This document shows positions 39,501 to 45,797 of a DNA stretch of 64,000 nt, in pieces; within the stretch, counting starts at the first letter, position 1, and the number at the start of each line of letters is the position of its first letter. A program made the translations under genes and the position numbers. The DNA lies in contig OZ034967.1 of the NCBI GenBank assembly GCA_964030785.1, positions 52,667,533 to 52,731,532 of the forward strand. The letters run 5' to 3'. Source of the stretch: Siderastrea siderea (Eukaryota > Cnidaria > Anthozoa > Scleractinia > Rhizangiidae). The notes beneath the pieces were generated by a model. It was not told the DNA's origin. It saw only the letters and a program-made list of their open reading frames with translations, and did not search any database.

Positions 39501-42500
39501 TTCATTATCAAATAAACGCGATGACAAATGTGCTAACTAAATCTTACAAAAGTCATTTAAATTGGTTTTGCAGACATTTGGCGGCAACGACAATGCGTAT
39601 GGACCTACACTCCAGTATTTACCAAACTCAGTCTCTGGACAGTACATTCGCATTTTTCCGAGAGACAGTGAGGGATTTCCTTGCATGAGAGTTGAAGTAT
39701 ATGCAAAAGGTATTAAACAACCCCATTTCCGAAAAATTTGTTTCAAATGCCTCCCGTTACAGCGTTAAGATGAGAGACAAATGAGGTCCAATCCACTTAT
39801 ATACTTAACCCTTTTCGAACGTTTTTGACAGACTTTCGAAGGTGTGGAAGGAAATGATGAGGAAATGTCTTATCTCTCATCAGCTCCGCCCAACACCCCC
39901 CCGCCCCCTCCCCTTTCCCCAGATAACGATCCCATGCCATTTTACAGCTAGTTTATCGACAGCATTTAACCAGATTTTCAGTCTGGACGAAGAAATGCCT
40001 TACAATAGCGTCCAGTTTTCTGCTGGTTGGTTTAGTCAGGACTCTATTTGGATTTCTCATCATATACTCGGCGCAATTGCATGAAGATCAAAGACTTTTT
40101 TGAGATAAAGTTATGCTGTATTTTGTTCCTGTTTCATCCGACATACATTAATTTAACTTTTTCAGCAGCAGCAAAAGCTCTTCATCCGACAGGTAAGACA
40201 AACCATATTTGAAATGATTTAATATAAGTTACAGCGATTGACATTTCGTTTATGCGTTATTGTTAACATCGTTGTGTGGGTCCTCATAAGATTATTCCGA
40301 TTTTTACAGGAAAACCGGTAATCAGACCGGGAAATTTTTAATTAAAGATAAAATGCGGGCCATTATGCGAATGAATACCGACAACAACAACTATAAGCTT
40401 TACTTACATGACCATAAAATCCTTACAGTATTCCAAAAGCGTAGGATAACATGAAAGGTCATGCGAAGTCGACATAGTGAACAAAATGCGATGGAAAGAG
40501 GAAGATCAGAATTAAGTCTTTGTCAGCAGACTGACAACAATCTCAATTCGCAGGTCCTGTCTGTTCATACGTATACGAGCAATCATTCCCTAACTGTATA
40601 AAAAAAATAAAAAAAGGAAGAATCATTTTACGAGAGAAAATGTATCAGGCATTTCTTATTCACTCCAGAACATTTCTATACCCTCTGGCTTTGAAAACAA
40701 ACTAGCTATAATGTGAGCCGCTTTCATCATCTTTATTGTCATCTCAAACGAGGCTTAACTTCCATAGTGTAAACAAGCGTACTCTGGAGTAAAAAGGACA
40801 GTTTACTGTAGATGTTGTTGAATTGCCCGCCATATCACTCAGCACGTGTGCGCCGTTCATACAACTCAGTGATTTCTGCAGGCATTTCATGCTCTTTTTT
40901 AATATTTCTGTTTCCCTCCTTTTAAAACAGAACAAGAAGCCACCCCAGAGCCAACCACAACAGGTGAATCTCTTACTTTTTAAAATACGTAAAGCCATTT
41001 CAAAACTGGTGCGGGTTTTATCTTAGTTTACATTGCATATTTAAGGCATTTTAATCCATTTTCAACTCCCCCTGTTGTTACTTCTCCCAGGATACCGAAT
41101 AATGTACTTTTGGGGGGGGGGCGGGGTATGTTGTCATATGTTCAAATAGCCAAAACAATCGACTTCTTTCAATGTTCTGGAAAAACATATGAACAAATTT
41201 CTTCCTTGTTGGAAGTATGACCCAACAGTTGATAACTGCACCCAGTAGTAGGGTTTGAACTAGGTTAGGGTAAGGGTTAGGGTAAGGGTTAGCCTTCTCA
41301 TGCCATTGCGGCACTAGCTTACGAGAGGTTCGGCTGTATTCTTTTCTGTATCAGCCGCTACAACTGCTCCACTGGAAACTCTTCCTGTACCAACAACAGC
41401 CAGTGAACCTATCAGTGAAGGAAAAGACATAGCAATTCTCATCGACAGTTCCTTTGGTGTGACTCCTGCGGAATTTGACAAGCTGAAGTTATTTGTATCA
41501 GGGCTGGTCGATTCCATCTTTGACCATTTCCCGGGAGTTCAGTTTGGATTTGTCGTCTACAGTAACCAACCAAAGCTTGTCATGACTCTCAAGACTTACG
41601 ATGATGTGGACGTATCGGGGATCATCCGAGGCATTGAGTATATCCCGGGAGGGCACCGGACCGACCTCGCCATGCTGGAGGCCAAGCGAGAGCTGTTCTG
41701 CCACGAGGGTAGCCGGGACCGTCCAGAGAACGAAAACGTAATGATTGTTTTCACTTCCGATAACAATGACGCTGGATCCCTTCCGTATAGCTTTGTAACG
41801 CAAAAAATAAAGGTATGCAAGGGTCATCAAGTCAAATAAATAGAGCTAATGAGACCTTTTAAGGGATAAACGTCTGAGCGACTCAGTTTTAATAAGTTGT
41901 ACCTAGAACAGCTGCGTCAAATGCAAATCTCCTTGACCATTAATCACGAAACAAATATTCGCTCGAAAAACCGATCGGAATCGTTAATTTTGTTATTGGT
42001 ACGACTCTTCAAGAAAATAAGTGACAAAGACGGTAAACAGTCTTTTGCCGAAAAACATTATCTGGAGTGTACAGCTTGTTTATTGAGTATGTGAAATTTT
42101 TTTTCTCAACTTGGGCTACCTAAGATTTCCCATGACTATCCGAAGGCTTCAGAACAAAACCAAAGATCAGCAGACCTTTTCCTAGGGTAGCTGATGAGAA
42201 TCGCAAGCTAAAGCTCCAAGAAAACTTTGTTTAAAAAACATGCCCAACTCAGTGTGAAAACGTGGTAGCACGGTACATAGAGTTGGACGCTTTTCTCGCC
42301 TTTGATGCTTGCTTCTGGAATCAAGGAATTTACTTATTTATTTATTTATTAACAATATTTAAACAGAGATGCCCAGTTCACCATACGCTGGTTTAAATGG
42401 GGCTCTGCAAACTATCTAATAAGAACAAATAAATAACAAGAAGAATAAATAAATAACGCACACAAAGAATAAGCAATAAACAAAGGCCTATTGAAAATCG

Positions 42501-43500
42501 CACTTGTCAGCATCTGAAGTGCTTGACATCAAACATTGCATTATTTTTCAGGATTGTTCCTCAAATGTGATTGCTGTTGGAATAAGTTCAGAGGTCAGCA
42601 GATCAGAGCTGATCAATATTGCTTTAGGTTCTCCAGACCACGTGATTCAAGTTTTGTCCCCGGATGGCCTCGACTCGAGTGTCATTGCTATGGTTGAAGA
42701 GATGATAAAGAAGGGTAGCCCCTCCGGGCTCACTAGGAGAGGTAAGCTCTTTAATCTAGAGTAGTTTCTTTGTTTACTCTGACGCAACGTAAGAGTAACA
42801 AATTCGGTTTTCGTTTATGTTGCATGAAGCCGTTCGTGACTAAAAGGTCCCGAATTGAAGTTTTCTTGCCCTTCATGAATGGACCTTTCTGATCAAGAGG
42901 GGAACTTCTTTGAATCTTAAAAAAGCGTTACCGCTTTATGTCTTGAAATGATTGCAGAAACGGCACACTTGACCAAACATCTAACCAGGAGAAAATCATT
43001 TCTTATGCCATCTCTTGACACTAAACATGCCATTGATTAAGAAAAAATGCAGTCTGTCTGAACCGATCAGCATTCATACGCTTTGCCCTCTATCTAATCA
43101 TCCTGTGAACTGGATATTTCTGTCAAAATATCGAGTCACCGGAAATAAACTTTGGTCTCTGCCACTTGCCCTACGAATTTCAACTTCATGGAATAGAAGG
43201 GAACTGCCATTCTCTTAAACTCCCAGTACTGTTCATGCGCAAGTCCCTGCGACGTATACATAACTGGCAAACCACTCAAAAACCAAAACGGACGCTCTCT
43301 GCGACAACTATGCTCGTGTGTGTCATTAAAATGAATTTTCCCCGCGAATAATGGGAAGTAATTTTGTAGTGGTACCGGTAATATAATAAATAATGGGAGG
43401 TTCTTTTTGTCATTTTGCAGGTTGGATAAAGAAAAAAGCAGATAATCCATTGGCAAACAGGCTGGCGCATTTCCGCAACAGGCGATTTCGTTTTTACTGA
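7472..43500 (+). CDS. gene 1: secreted TSP1 / F5/8C / F5/8C / vWA protein with mini-exon linkers
   Basis: Multi-exon gene model. Coding exons in order: tentative start exon 7472-7501, TSP1 8745-8939, mini-exon array 1 (9309-11979 and 21057-22383), linkers 23032-23067 and 23357-23404, F5/8C-1 (24038-24357, 25005-25140), linkers 25851-25880 and 26262-26297, mini-exon array 2 (26950-33233 and 38142-38805), F5/8C-2 (39109-39398, 39574-39709), linkers 40166-40192 and 40931-40963, vWA (41355-41812, 42552-42741), last exon 43421-43500. Almost all inter-domain introns are phase 1, so exons can be skipped without breaking the frame. With every intact mini-exon used, the product is about 1,000 residues. 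The order resembles, from memory, coral coadhesin-type skeletal matrix proteins (TSP1, vWA, F5/8C). Function is inferred: extracellular adhesion or matrix. It is possible that more than one gene is merged here, but continuous phase and shared linker style argue for one. Confidence 0.7.
8231..8702. mobile_element. hAT-like MITE with 8-bp target-site duplication
   Basis: The element is flanked by TATTCTCA on both sides (8223-8230 and 8703-8710), an 8-bp duplication typical of hAT transposons. The ends are inverted: the left begins CCCGGAGGAGGGGGTACTC and the right is the complement of CCCAGGGGTACTC, followed inward by a paired TATACGGGGAGGC-like segment. It contains no transposase. Its right end lies only about 42 bases upstream of the TSP1 exon's splice acceptor. 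A related copy is at about 61025-61427. Confidence 0.85.
8745..8939 (+). CDS. gene 1 exon: thrombospondin type 1 domain
   Basis: The exon follows acceptor TTTTTGATACAAAG and ends at donor GTAGGT, phase 1 to phase 1, 195 bases. Its product has the TSP1 signature WSVWSECS, then a TRDC segment and a series of cysteines (seven in all), ending CECPVPPG. TSP1 domains bind glycosaminoglycans and matrix proteins outside the cell. It is somewhat divergent: the usual CSVTCG-type motif is replaced by CSVDEGQG. The N-terminal part is constrained by an in-frame stop just upstream, which fixes the acceptor. Confidence 0.8.
9309..11979 (+). CDS. gene 1 mini-exon array 1, left block
   Basis: Ten short exons with good AG acceptors and GT donors: 9309-9332, 9875-9898, 10424-10447, 10977-10997, 11110-11133, 11255-11278, 11384-11407, 11525-11548, 11744-11767, 11956-11979. 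All are 24 bases except the fifth-listed type at 10977 (21). All start and end in phase 1 and encode APEESTTAG-like octapeptides. A further 24-base copy at 10742-10765 has a GC donor. Polypyrimidine tracts are strong, and the donor is usually G|GTAAAT. Ser/Thr/Pro content suggests an O-glycosylated flexible linker between TSP1 and F5/8C-1. The stretch also holds decayed copies, listed separately. Confidence 0.8.
9480..9790 (-). mobile_element. 3' tail of a non-LTR retrotransposon, minus orientation
   Basis: A run of TTTA units (read on the minus strand as an AATAAATAAATA tail) is followed by about 270 bases of non-repetitive sequence, as expected for the 3' end of a LINE inserted in reverse. 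It interrupts the intron between the first two mini-exons. The family is not certain. Confidence 0.5.
10019..10870 (+). pseudogene. decayed mini-exons of array 1
   Basis: Several positions keep the mini-exon pattern but lack a usable splice site or frame. Near 10019 the donor half is lost. Near 10095 the donor reads CTACTAAAT. Near 10211 a TAA replaces a Glu codon. At 10549 GGTAAAT has become GGAAAAT. At 10845 the donor is GAAAAC. A similar dead copy lies near 11869, with no AG acceptor and a TAA. They show that copies are gained and lost in this array. Confidence 0.7.
12048..13859. repeat. composite repeat region, no host gene seen
   Basis: Begins with a GC-rich palindromic segment (GCGGGCAAAGCCCGC) and a GTCC tetranucleotide run near 12147-12175. 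It continues with AT-rich sequence holding only short frames. The segment near 13745-13790 (GACGACGTTTCGAGGCTACC) resembles 3' regions of Penelope-like or other retroelements seen in cnidarians. That resemblance is from memory and uncertain. This block and the transposon to its right separate the two halves of array 1. Confidence 0.45.
15062..19606 (+). CDS. transposon-encoded protein, possible FEN/PIN-like nuclease fold, with Cys-rich tail
   Basis: The open frame extends upstream to 14894, but the ATG at 15062 (MDWTLCVICQ) begins the conserved-looking part. From that start: two Cys/His clusters (CVIC at residue 6, WHRSCH near 76; CIFC near 129, YHLQC near 180), a long helical middle, then HEEADTR (about 1216), VDTDVVVLL (about 1246) and FSGCDTT (about 1306). 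The last three look like the acidic motifs of PIN/FEN1-type nucleases; this is inference. A one-base shift near 19067-19072, in a T run, moves the frame. The continuation reads through to 19248, where a GTAAGT donor starts an 82-base intron, and the last exon, 19331-19606, ends in a CXC-like cysteine cluster. The gene belongs to the transposon, not the host. The frameshift suggests this copy may be inactive. Confidence 0.7.
20052..20158. repeat. extra internal copy of the transposon's 3' terminal sequence
   Basis: This segment matches the terminal sequence at about 20397-20504 in the same orientation, including GGTGCTTTTGTCCGGTCTGT and the following TAACGATGATTTCGCTAACC. The transposon therefore has one left end and two right ends 346 bases apart. 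Confidence 0.85.
20653..20972 (-). repeat. inverted duplicate of mini-exon array segment
   Basis: The reverse complement of this stretch matches 21440-21714, including two mini-exons (a CACCAGGAGAATCAACTACC type and a CCACAAAAGAAGC type) with their introns. It also has a 50-60 base internal tandem duplication containing GGTGTTCTAAAATTTAAAAA. Lying on the minus strand, its mini-exons cannot join the gene 1 transcript unless inverted. The two arms could pair as a hairpin in the pre-mRNA. Confidence 0.85.
21057..22383 (+). CDS. gene 1 mini-exon array 1, right block
   Basis: Ten short phase-1 exons: 21057-21080, 21180-21203, 21311-21334, 21451-21477 (27 bases), 21781-21804, 21913-21936, 22000-22023 (weak GTTAAA donor), 22125-22148 (GC donor), 22250-22273, 22360-22383. 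Each encodes an APEESTTAG-type octapeptide, the 27-base one a nonapeptide. The first three repeat, with their introns, the arrangement at 11744-11979, showing a block duplication. Decayed copies occur at 21646 (donor GGATAA) and 22505. Together with the left block they give about 160 Thr/Ser/Glu-rich residues. Confidence 0.8.
23032..23404 (+). CDS. gene 1 linker exons before F5/8C-1
   Basis: Two further phase-1 exons: 23032-23067 (36 bases, VTKFAVTEKTEPG-like) and 23357-23404 (48 bases, GLGQIKLHSTAAPAPSG). Both have AG acceptors and GTAGG donors. They differ from the repeated octapeptide and bridge the linker to the discoidin domain. The second could be spurious, since its acceptor is only moderately good. 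Confidence 0.55.
23430..23785. mobile_element. MITE-like inverted repeat element
   Basis: TTCACCGAAGTGGAG near 23488 is mirrored by CTCCACTTCGGTGAA near 23755. An internal motif CTATCCACTGGTTTG occurs twice. No coding capacity. A TTTTG pentanucleotide run lies nearby at 23224-23256. Confidence 0.6.
24038..25140 (+). CDS. gene 1 exons: F5/8C (discoidin) domain 1
   Basis: Exon 24038-24357 enters in phase 1 and leaves in phase 0 (donor AAG|GTATCG); exon 25005-25140 (136 bases) enters in phase 0 and leaves in phase 1. The product begins EIPCEDNPLG and contains WCSAETTPG, FLQIHVPDAQTICAIATQG, SYILEYSKDGNQW and YIRIYPMEYEEWMCLRAEVYG. These are the beta-sandwich landmarks of F5/8 type C domains, which bind anionic phospholipid or carbohydrate. 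The 136-base second exon has the same length as its counterpart in F5/8C-2 and the same intron phase as in genes 2 and 3. The separating intron holds AAT and ATC microsatellites. Confidence 0.9.
24527..24581. repeat. (AAT)n microsatellite
   Basis: About 18 uninterrupted AAT units in the intron of F5/8C-1. A shorter ATC/ATCATC run follows at 24712-24748. Confidence 0.95.
25851..26297 (+). CDS. gene 1 linker exons after F5/8C-1
   Basis: Exon 25851-25880 (30 bases, EEPLKPPFPAG) and exon 26262-26297 (36 bases, ALGEKETTASPIG), both phase 1 to phase 1, with strong polypyrimidine tracts and GTATGA/GTAAGT donors. They open the second Thr-rich linker and are more diverged than the array that follows. 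Confidence 0.7.
26460..26665. mobile_element. MITE-like element
   Basis: AAACCAAAACCAAAGCAATTAC at the left is partly mirrored by GATTGGTTTTGGTTTTGA at the right. Related AACCAAAACCAA / CCAATCA sequences occur near 51967-52150 and 59430-59560, so this is an interspersed family. A reverse LINE-like tail (GAATGAATGAATAACC) sits just upstream, near 26345-26400. Confidence 0.5.
26950..33233 (+). CDS. gene 1 mini-exon array 2, left block
   Basis: Twelve short phase-1 exons encoding EEETTGPTTSG-type decapeptides: 26950-26979, 27138-27167, 29164-29193, 29323-29352, 29927-29965 (39 bases, or 36 using the next AG), 30725-30754, 31914-31943, 32082-32111, 32451-32480, 32902-32931, 33054-33083, 33204-33233. 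Most are exactly 30 bases. Several have tandem CAGCAG or TAGCAG acceptors, so an optional Ala can be added. Intron sequence is also shared between neighbours, showing exon-plus-intron duplication. The product is Thr/Pro/Glu-rich and likely O-glycosylated. Confidence 0.85.
27997..28861. mobile_element. MITE-like element with TIRs
   Basis: The left end CCGTGTAGCACTAAATTTTT is mirrored by the right end complement CCGTGTGGTACTAAATTTTT. GCGGG follows on each side, and TTTTTGCGGG-type subrepeats continue inward. It is about 865 bases, with no coding frame. It explains the unusually long intron between 27167 and 29164. Confidence 0.75.
29731..32745 (+). pseudogene. decayed mini-exons of array 2
   Basis: Near 29731 the copy has lost a base and gained TAA/TAG. 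Near 30217 both acceptor AG and donor GT are gone. At about 30850-30871 the copy is split by the SINE, with its other half at 31442. Near 32240 the acceptor reads ACAAAGG, giving a 28-base frame-breaking exon. At 32698 the donor reads CAGATG. They lie between intact copies, so birth and death are interspersed. Confidence 0.7.
30872..31431 (+). mobile_element. tandem tRNA-derived SINE with 10-bp target-site duplication
   Basis: TGTTCAAACT flanks the insertion (30862-30871 and 31432-31441). Inside are two near-identical 247-base units plus a partial third. Each full unit has a tRNA-like head with box A TAGCTCAATTGG and box B GGTTCGAATCC, a T6 run, then hairpins (AGCCTGATTTTTTCAGGCT; CGCAACTGCATAAGTTGCG) and the palindromic ATATATGAATTTCATATAT tail. 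The anticodon arm is imperfect and lacks the usual T33, so I read it as a SINE and not as a working tRNA gene. A third genomic copy is at 45554-45785. Confidence 0.85.
33302..33442 (+). repeat. 5' LTR
   Basis: 141 bases, TG...CA ends. It differs from the 3' LTR at three visible positions (for example CACGTGACG here, CACGCGACG there). No standard TGG-starting primer-binding site is obvious right after it. Confidence 0.9.
33563..34380 (+). pseudogene. retrotransposon gag remnant
   Basis: Starts at ATG 33563 (MPDEADAPA). A TGA interrupts the frame at 33695-33697, after which the same frame continues to about 34237. There a frameshift moves to the frame that holds a zinc knuckle pattern (CKFCGKSHGRNREKC), followed by a second Cys cluster and a Lys-rich stretch. 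Gag would form the particle and bind the element's RNA. This copy cannot make an intact product. Confidence 0.8.
34381..37733 (+). pseudogene. retrotransposon pol remnant (protease, RT, RNase H, integrase)
   Basis: Domains in order: aspartic protease with DSGA near 34600; reverse transcriptase about 34990-35560 with the IADD catalytic box near 35463; RNase H about 35880-36250 with WTDHKPL; integrase from about 36540 with an HHCC-type zinc motif and catalytic acidic residues; a C-terminal Thr/Pro-rich tail ending at 37733. Breaks: frameshifts near 34660, 35630 and 37310, and in-frame stops at 36043-36045 and 36739-36741. The element is therefore dead as an autonomous unit. Confidence 0.85.
37947..38087 (+). 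repeat. 3' LTR
   Basis: 141 bases matching the 5' LTR except at three visible positions, preceded by a polypurine tract and followed by the TTGTC duplication. Confidence 0.9.
38142..38805 (+). CDS. gene 1 mini-exon array 2, right block
   Basis: Five phase-1 exons continuing array 2 after the LTR element: 38142-38174 (33 bases, GEEETPGPTTSG), 38296-38325, 38447-38476, 38593-38625 (33 bases, AKEEITGPTTLG) and 38776-38805 (EGRTIGPTTSG). The 33204, 38142, 38296 and 38447 copies share near-identical flanking intron sequence at about 150-base period, marking the youngest duplications. A GTTT run fills 38979-39060, before the next domain. Confidence 0.85.
39109..39709 (+). CDS. gene 1 exons: F5/8C (discoidin) domain 2
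   Basis: Exon 39109-39398 (phase 1 to 0) and exon 39574-39709 (136 bases, phase 0 to 1). Landmarks: AAECEPVG start, WCPNRNSD, FLQIDLPSEMEICGIETQG, WVTKYDVVLSSDGLQW and YIRIFPRDSEGFPCMRVEVY. The first exon's donor is GC (AAG|GCGAGT), otherwise a strong consensus; the following intron carries a GTTG run. The intron position and second-exon length match F5/8C-1. Likely role: surface or matrix binding. Confidence 0.9.
40166..40963 (+). CDS. gene 1 linker exons between F5/8C-2 and vWA
   Basis: Exon 40166-40192 (27 bases, AAAKALHPTG, preceded by CAGCAGCAG so the exact acceptor can vary) and exon 40931-40963 (33 bases, EQEATPEPTTTG). Both are phase 1 to phase 1 with GTAAGA/GTGAAT donors. Confidence 0.7.
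41262..41292. repeat. short interstitial telomere-like repeat
   Basis: GGTTAGGGTAAGGGTTAGGG and following bases alternate TTAGGG with TAAGGG for about five units, inside a gene 1 intron. Confidence 0.7.
41355..42741 (+). CDS. gene 1 exons: von Willebrand factor A domain
   Basis: Exon 41355-41812 (phase 1 to 0) and exon 42552-42741 (phase 0 to 1). After a Thr/Pro-rich lead come DIAILIDSSFGVTPAEFDKL (MIDAS strand), FGFVVYS, GGHRTDLAMLEAKRELF, VMIVFTSDNNDAG, then VIAVGISSEVSRSELINIA and a final helix. MIDAS residues: the first motif reads DSSFG where DxSxS is usual, so the second Ser is Gly; Thr of GGHRTD and Asp of FTSDN are kept. The domain would bind matrix ligands, perhaps with altered metal dependence. 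It is normal in length. Confidence 0.9.
42320..42480 (-). mobile_element. LINE-like 3' tail, minus orientation
   Basis: ATTTATTTATTTATT followed by about 130 bases without coding capacity, located in the intron between the two vWA exons. On the minus strand it ends in AATAAATAAATAAATA, as LINE tails do. Confidence 0.45.
43421..43500 (+). CDS. gene 1 last coding exon (basic tail)
   Basis: Follows acceptor CATTTTGCAG and continues the phase from 42741. It encodes a 26-residue basic tail with KKK and RNRRFRFY, ending at TGA 43498-43500. There is no transmembrane segment, so the product appears secreted. I saw no clear AATAAA in the next 500 bases. Confidence 0.8.
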
Positions 43501-44192
43501 CTTCGCTTATAATTAGAGGGACGAGTATGGTAACCCAAAATAACGTGAACAGTGATGGGGTTGCCGTGGTTTCGTTATTTGACTGATTCCCTATGCTTTA
43601 GCAATTTCGGTAAAAATGTTGTGGTTCTTAGTTTCCGATAGTTTCGGTGACTTTATATTCATTTTAGAAATTATGATTATACCATCTACTTCACGTGTAC
43701 CTCATTAGGTTCATTGTTTAAGAAAGTTAATAAGTAGGTTTATAATCTTTTCTCGTATGCTTTTTCTGTACTCTTGATCGTGCATAATTACGAGGGGGGT
43801 GACTTAGAGAACGCGTCTTTAATTAGATAATACAATTTTGTAATATGGTGTAGATGGGAAAACTACAAAATGTGCCTTTTAGATTTTGAGTACTGTCTCC
43901 AAACTGGAGATTTTAAACACGTTTTCGTGTGCAGCTAGAATAAGGACTTGACTGGTCCTGGACGTCACGGACGACACCGGAAGTCGAGTGTTTTCTATTT
44001 TGGCACGGTTTTGAAGCGATGTAGTCGCAACGCGCAGAGAAAGGAAATGTTAAACATCGGTAACGTCCGGGGTGTCAATTTCCTCGATGTTTAAGGTCCC
44101 TAGTAAGCCACACAAAGAGGTTCTAGTTTTCGAACGAATTGAAGGAATCCTAAAATTTGACTGTTCAAACAGATTGAATGTTACTTTAATGC
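43501..44192. other. no gene seen
   Basis: Probable 3' UTR of gene 1, then AT-rich intergenic sequence. No recognisable coding or RNA feature. Confidence 0.5.
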
Positions 44193-44500
44193 GGTAACCC
44201 ATTGACAGCAATGGACACAACAAAATCTCCGTGGCTTGGTCAGAACTTCACGGAGTGCGTAACAACCAATCTACCTGTGAAGTGGCATGCAGCCATGGAG
44301 CTGTTTCATTCTTGTTCGAAATCATTGTAATGGCATTGCCAGTAGTGTATAAAAATAGGCTTATGCAAAGCCATAAGTCAAAACAAAGGCGAAACAGCTG
44401 CCCATACCTGGCGAGCCACGATAGATTGATTGTGCGCATGCATTTGGTTCTAGCTGAATCGTCGATATTGTGTACTGTCGATTGCTGTCAATGAGTTACC
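44193..44500. mobile_element. 308-bp MITE
   Basis: The ends are inverted: left GGTAACCCATTGACAGCAAT, right the complement of GGTAACTCATTGACAGCAAT. It contains only short frames. No clear flanking duplication. Confidence 0.75.
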
Positions 44501-45073
44501 TCGTAAATTTCAACACAAGAGTTGTTATTTGACATTCGTTATACATTCCATAACTAAAGGCACTTCGCATGCGTGGCTCAAGTTTTCTACTCTGTGATAA
44601 AAAGGAAAGGACTTTAGTCATCAAGTCAGCACAAAGTGGGCATTAGCCCTTTGTGTCAAATACTTTAATCTGTCGCTACGCTGGCCAGTTTAGTGAGTTC
44701 AGTTATTGAATAACATAGAAGTCGCAGGGAATTTGTTCCTACGCCCCTTAGGAGGAGTTATACGTCAGTACGGCTGAGGGGGAAGGAAATGTTTAGAATA
44801 GATACAGTAGAATCTCCTGAAGTCGAACGATGACTGTAGTAGTTTCGCCTCGTTCGCTTTTCTGGTTGCAGTTATTTAATCCACGTTATTTACTTTCTTG
44901 TATTGACTGAACAATGTTGATTGATTTCGTATCCGTTTGGCCAAGACCTAACGCCAATCAATTGAAGAAATTATGCATTTCCCCAGACTGTCTAGAGTTA
45001 ACCAGGGCACTTAATAACCAGAATTAGAAATCGCTGACACTCGCCTTTTCATCCTGTTCATGGAATTTGTTAG

Positions 45074-45340
45074 TACCGTATTTTCTCGATTAAACGCCGA
45101 ACCCCGAATAAACGCCGGGACTAAGAGAGGAAGTTGGGAATAAGCCCCTCAGACGTTTATTTCTGGTATAATGAACTTAAGGTGTAAGGGCAAGATACAG
45201 GACACCAAGTAAAACGAATACTGAAAACTCTTCCTTAAAAAATGGCGGGCCCAAATAAACTGCTGATTCAAACAAACGCCGGGTCCATCAGGCAAGATTG
45301 AAATAAACGCCGGGGGCGTTTACTTGAAAAAATAGGGTAT
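45074..45340. mobile_element. 267-bp MITE with AAACGCC repeats
   Basis: Left end TACCGTATTTTCTCGATTAA, right end AAAATAGGGTA, with AATAAACGCCG-type motifs mirrored inside. No coding frame. Confidence 0.65.
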
Positions 45341-45553
45341 TTTGTTATATTTTAGACTCGGACTCCGCTTTACAAGTCGTCAAGCATTAAAACTGTCTAC
45401 AACTCCAATTTATTTAGTTTGACGAGTGCAGAGTGTAAAGAGGTGAAGTTTAAGTTAAAGGCGCGCATTCTTTTTTGAAAGCGCCATAACTGTGCAGAAT
45501 CCTTTGCTTTTCGTTCGCACACTGTGACTGCACAACGTAATAGAAACATTTCC

Positions 45554-45785
45554 TAAATGTAAAGAAGATCCTCGCATGACCAGCTCCCAGTTGGCTTGTT
45601 AGCTCAATTGGTTAGAGCGCTGCACCGGTATCGCAGAGGTCAGGGTTCGAATCCCGGCAAGCCTGATTTTTTCAGGCTTTCTTTTCGCAACTGCATAAGT
45701 TGCGTTAATAACTGCGAGGATCTTCTTTACATTTAATTCTTCATTCCGCAGTTCAAATATATGAATTTCATATATTCACAATGTC
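45554..45785 (+). mobile_element. tRNA-derived SINE with 12-bp target-site duplication
   Basis: AGAAACATTTCC flanks the element (45542-45553 and 45786-45797). It has the same tRNA-like head (box A and box B), T6 run, hairpins and palindromic tail as the 30872-31431 units. Its 5' end (AAATGTAAAGAAGATCCTCG) is the inverted complement of the internal CGAGGATCTTCTTTACATTT. Confidence 0.9.
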
Positions 45786-45797
45786 AGAAACATTTCC

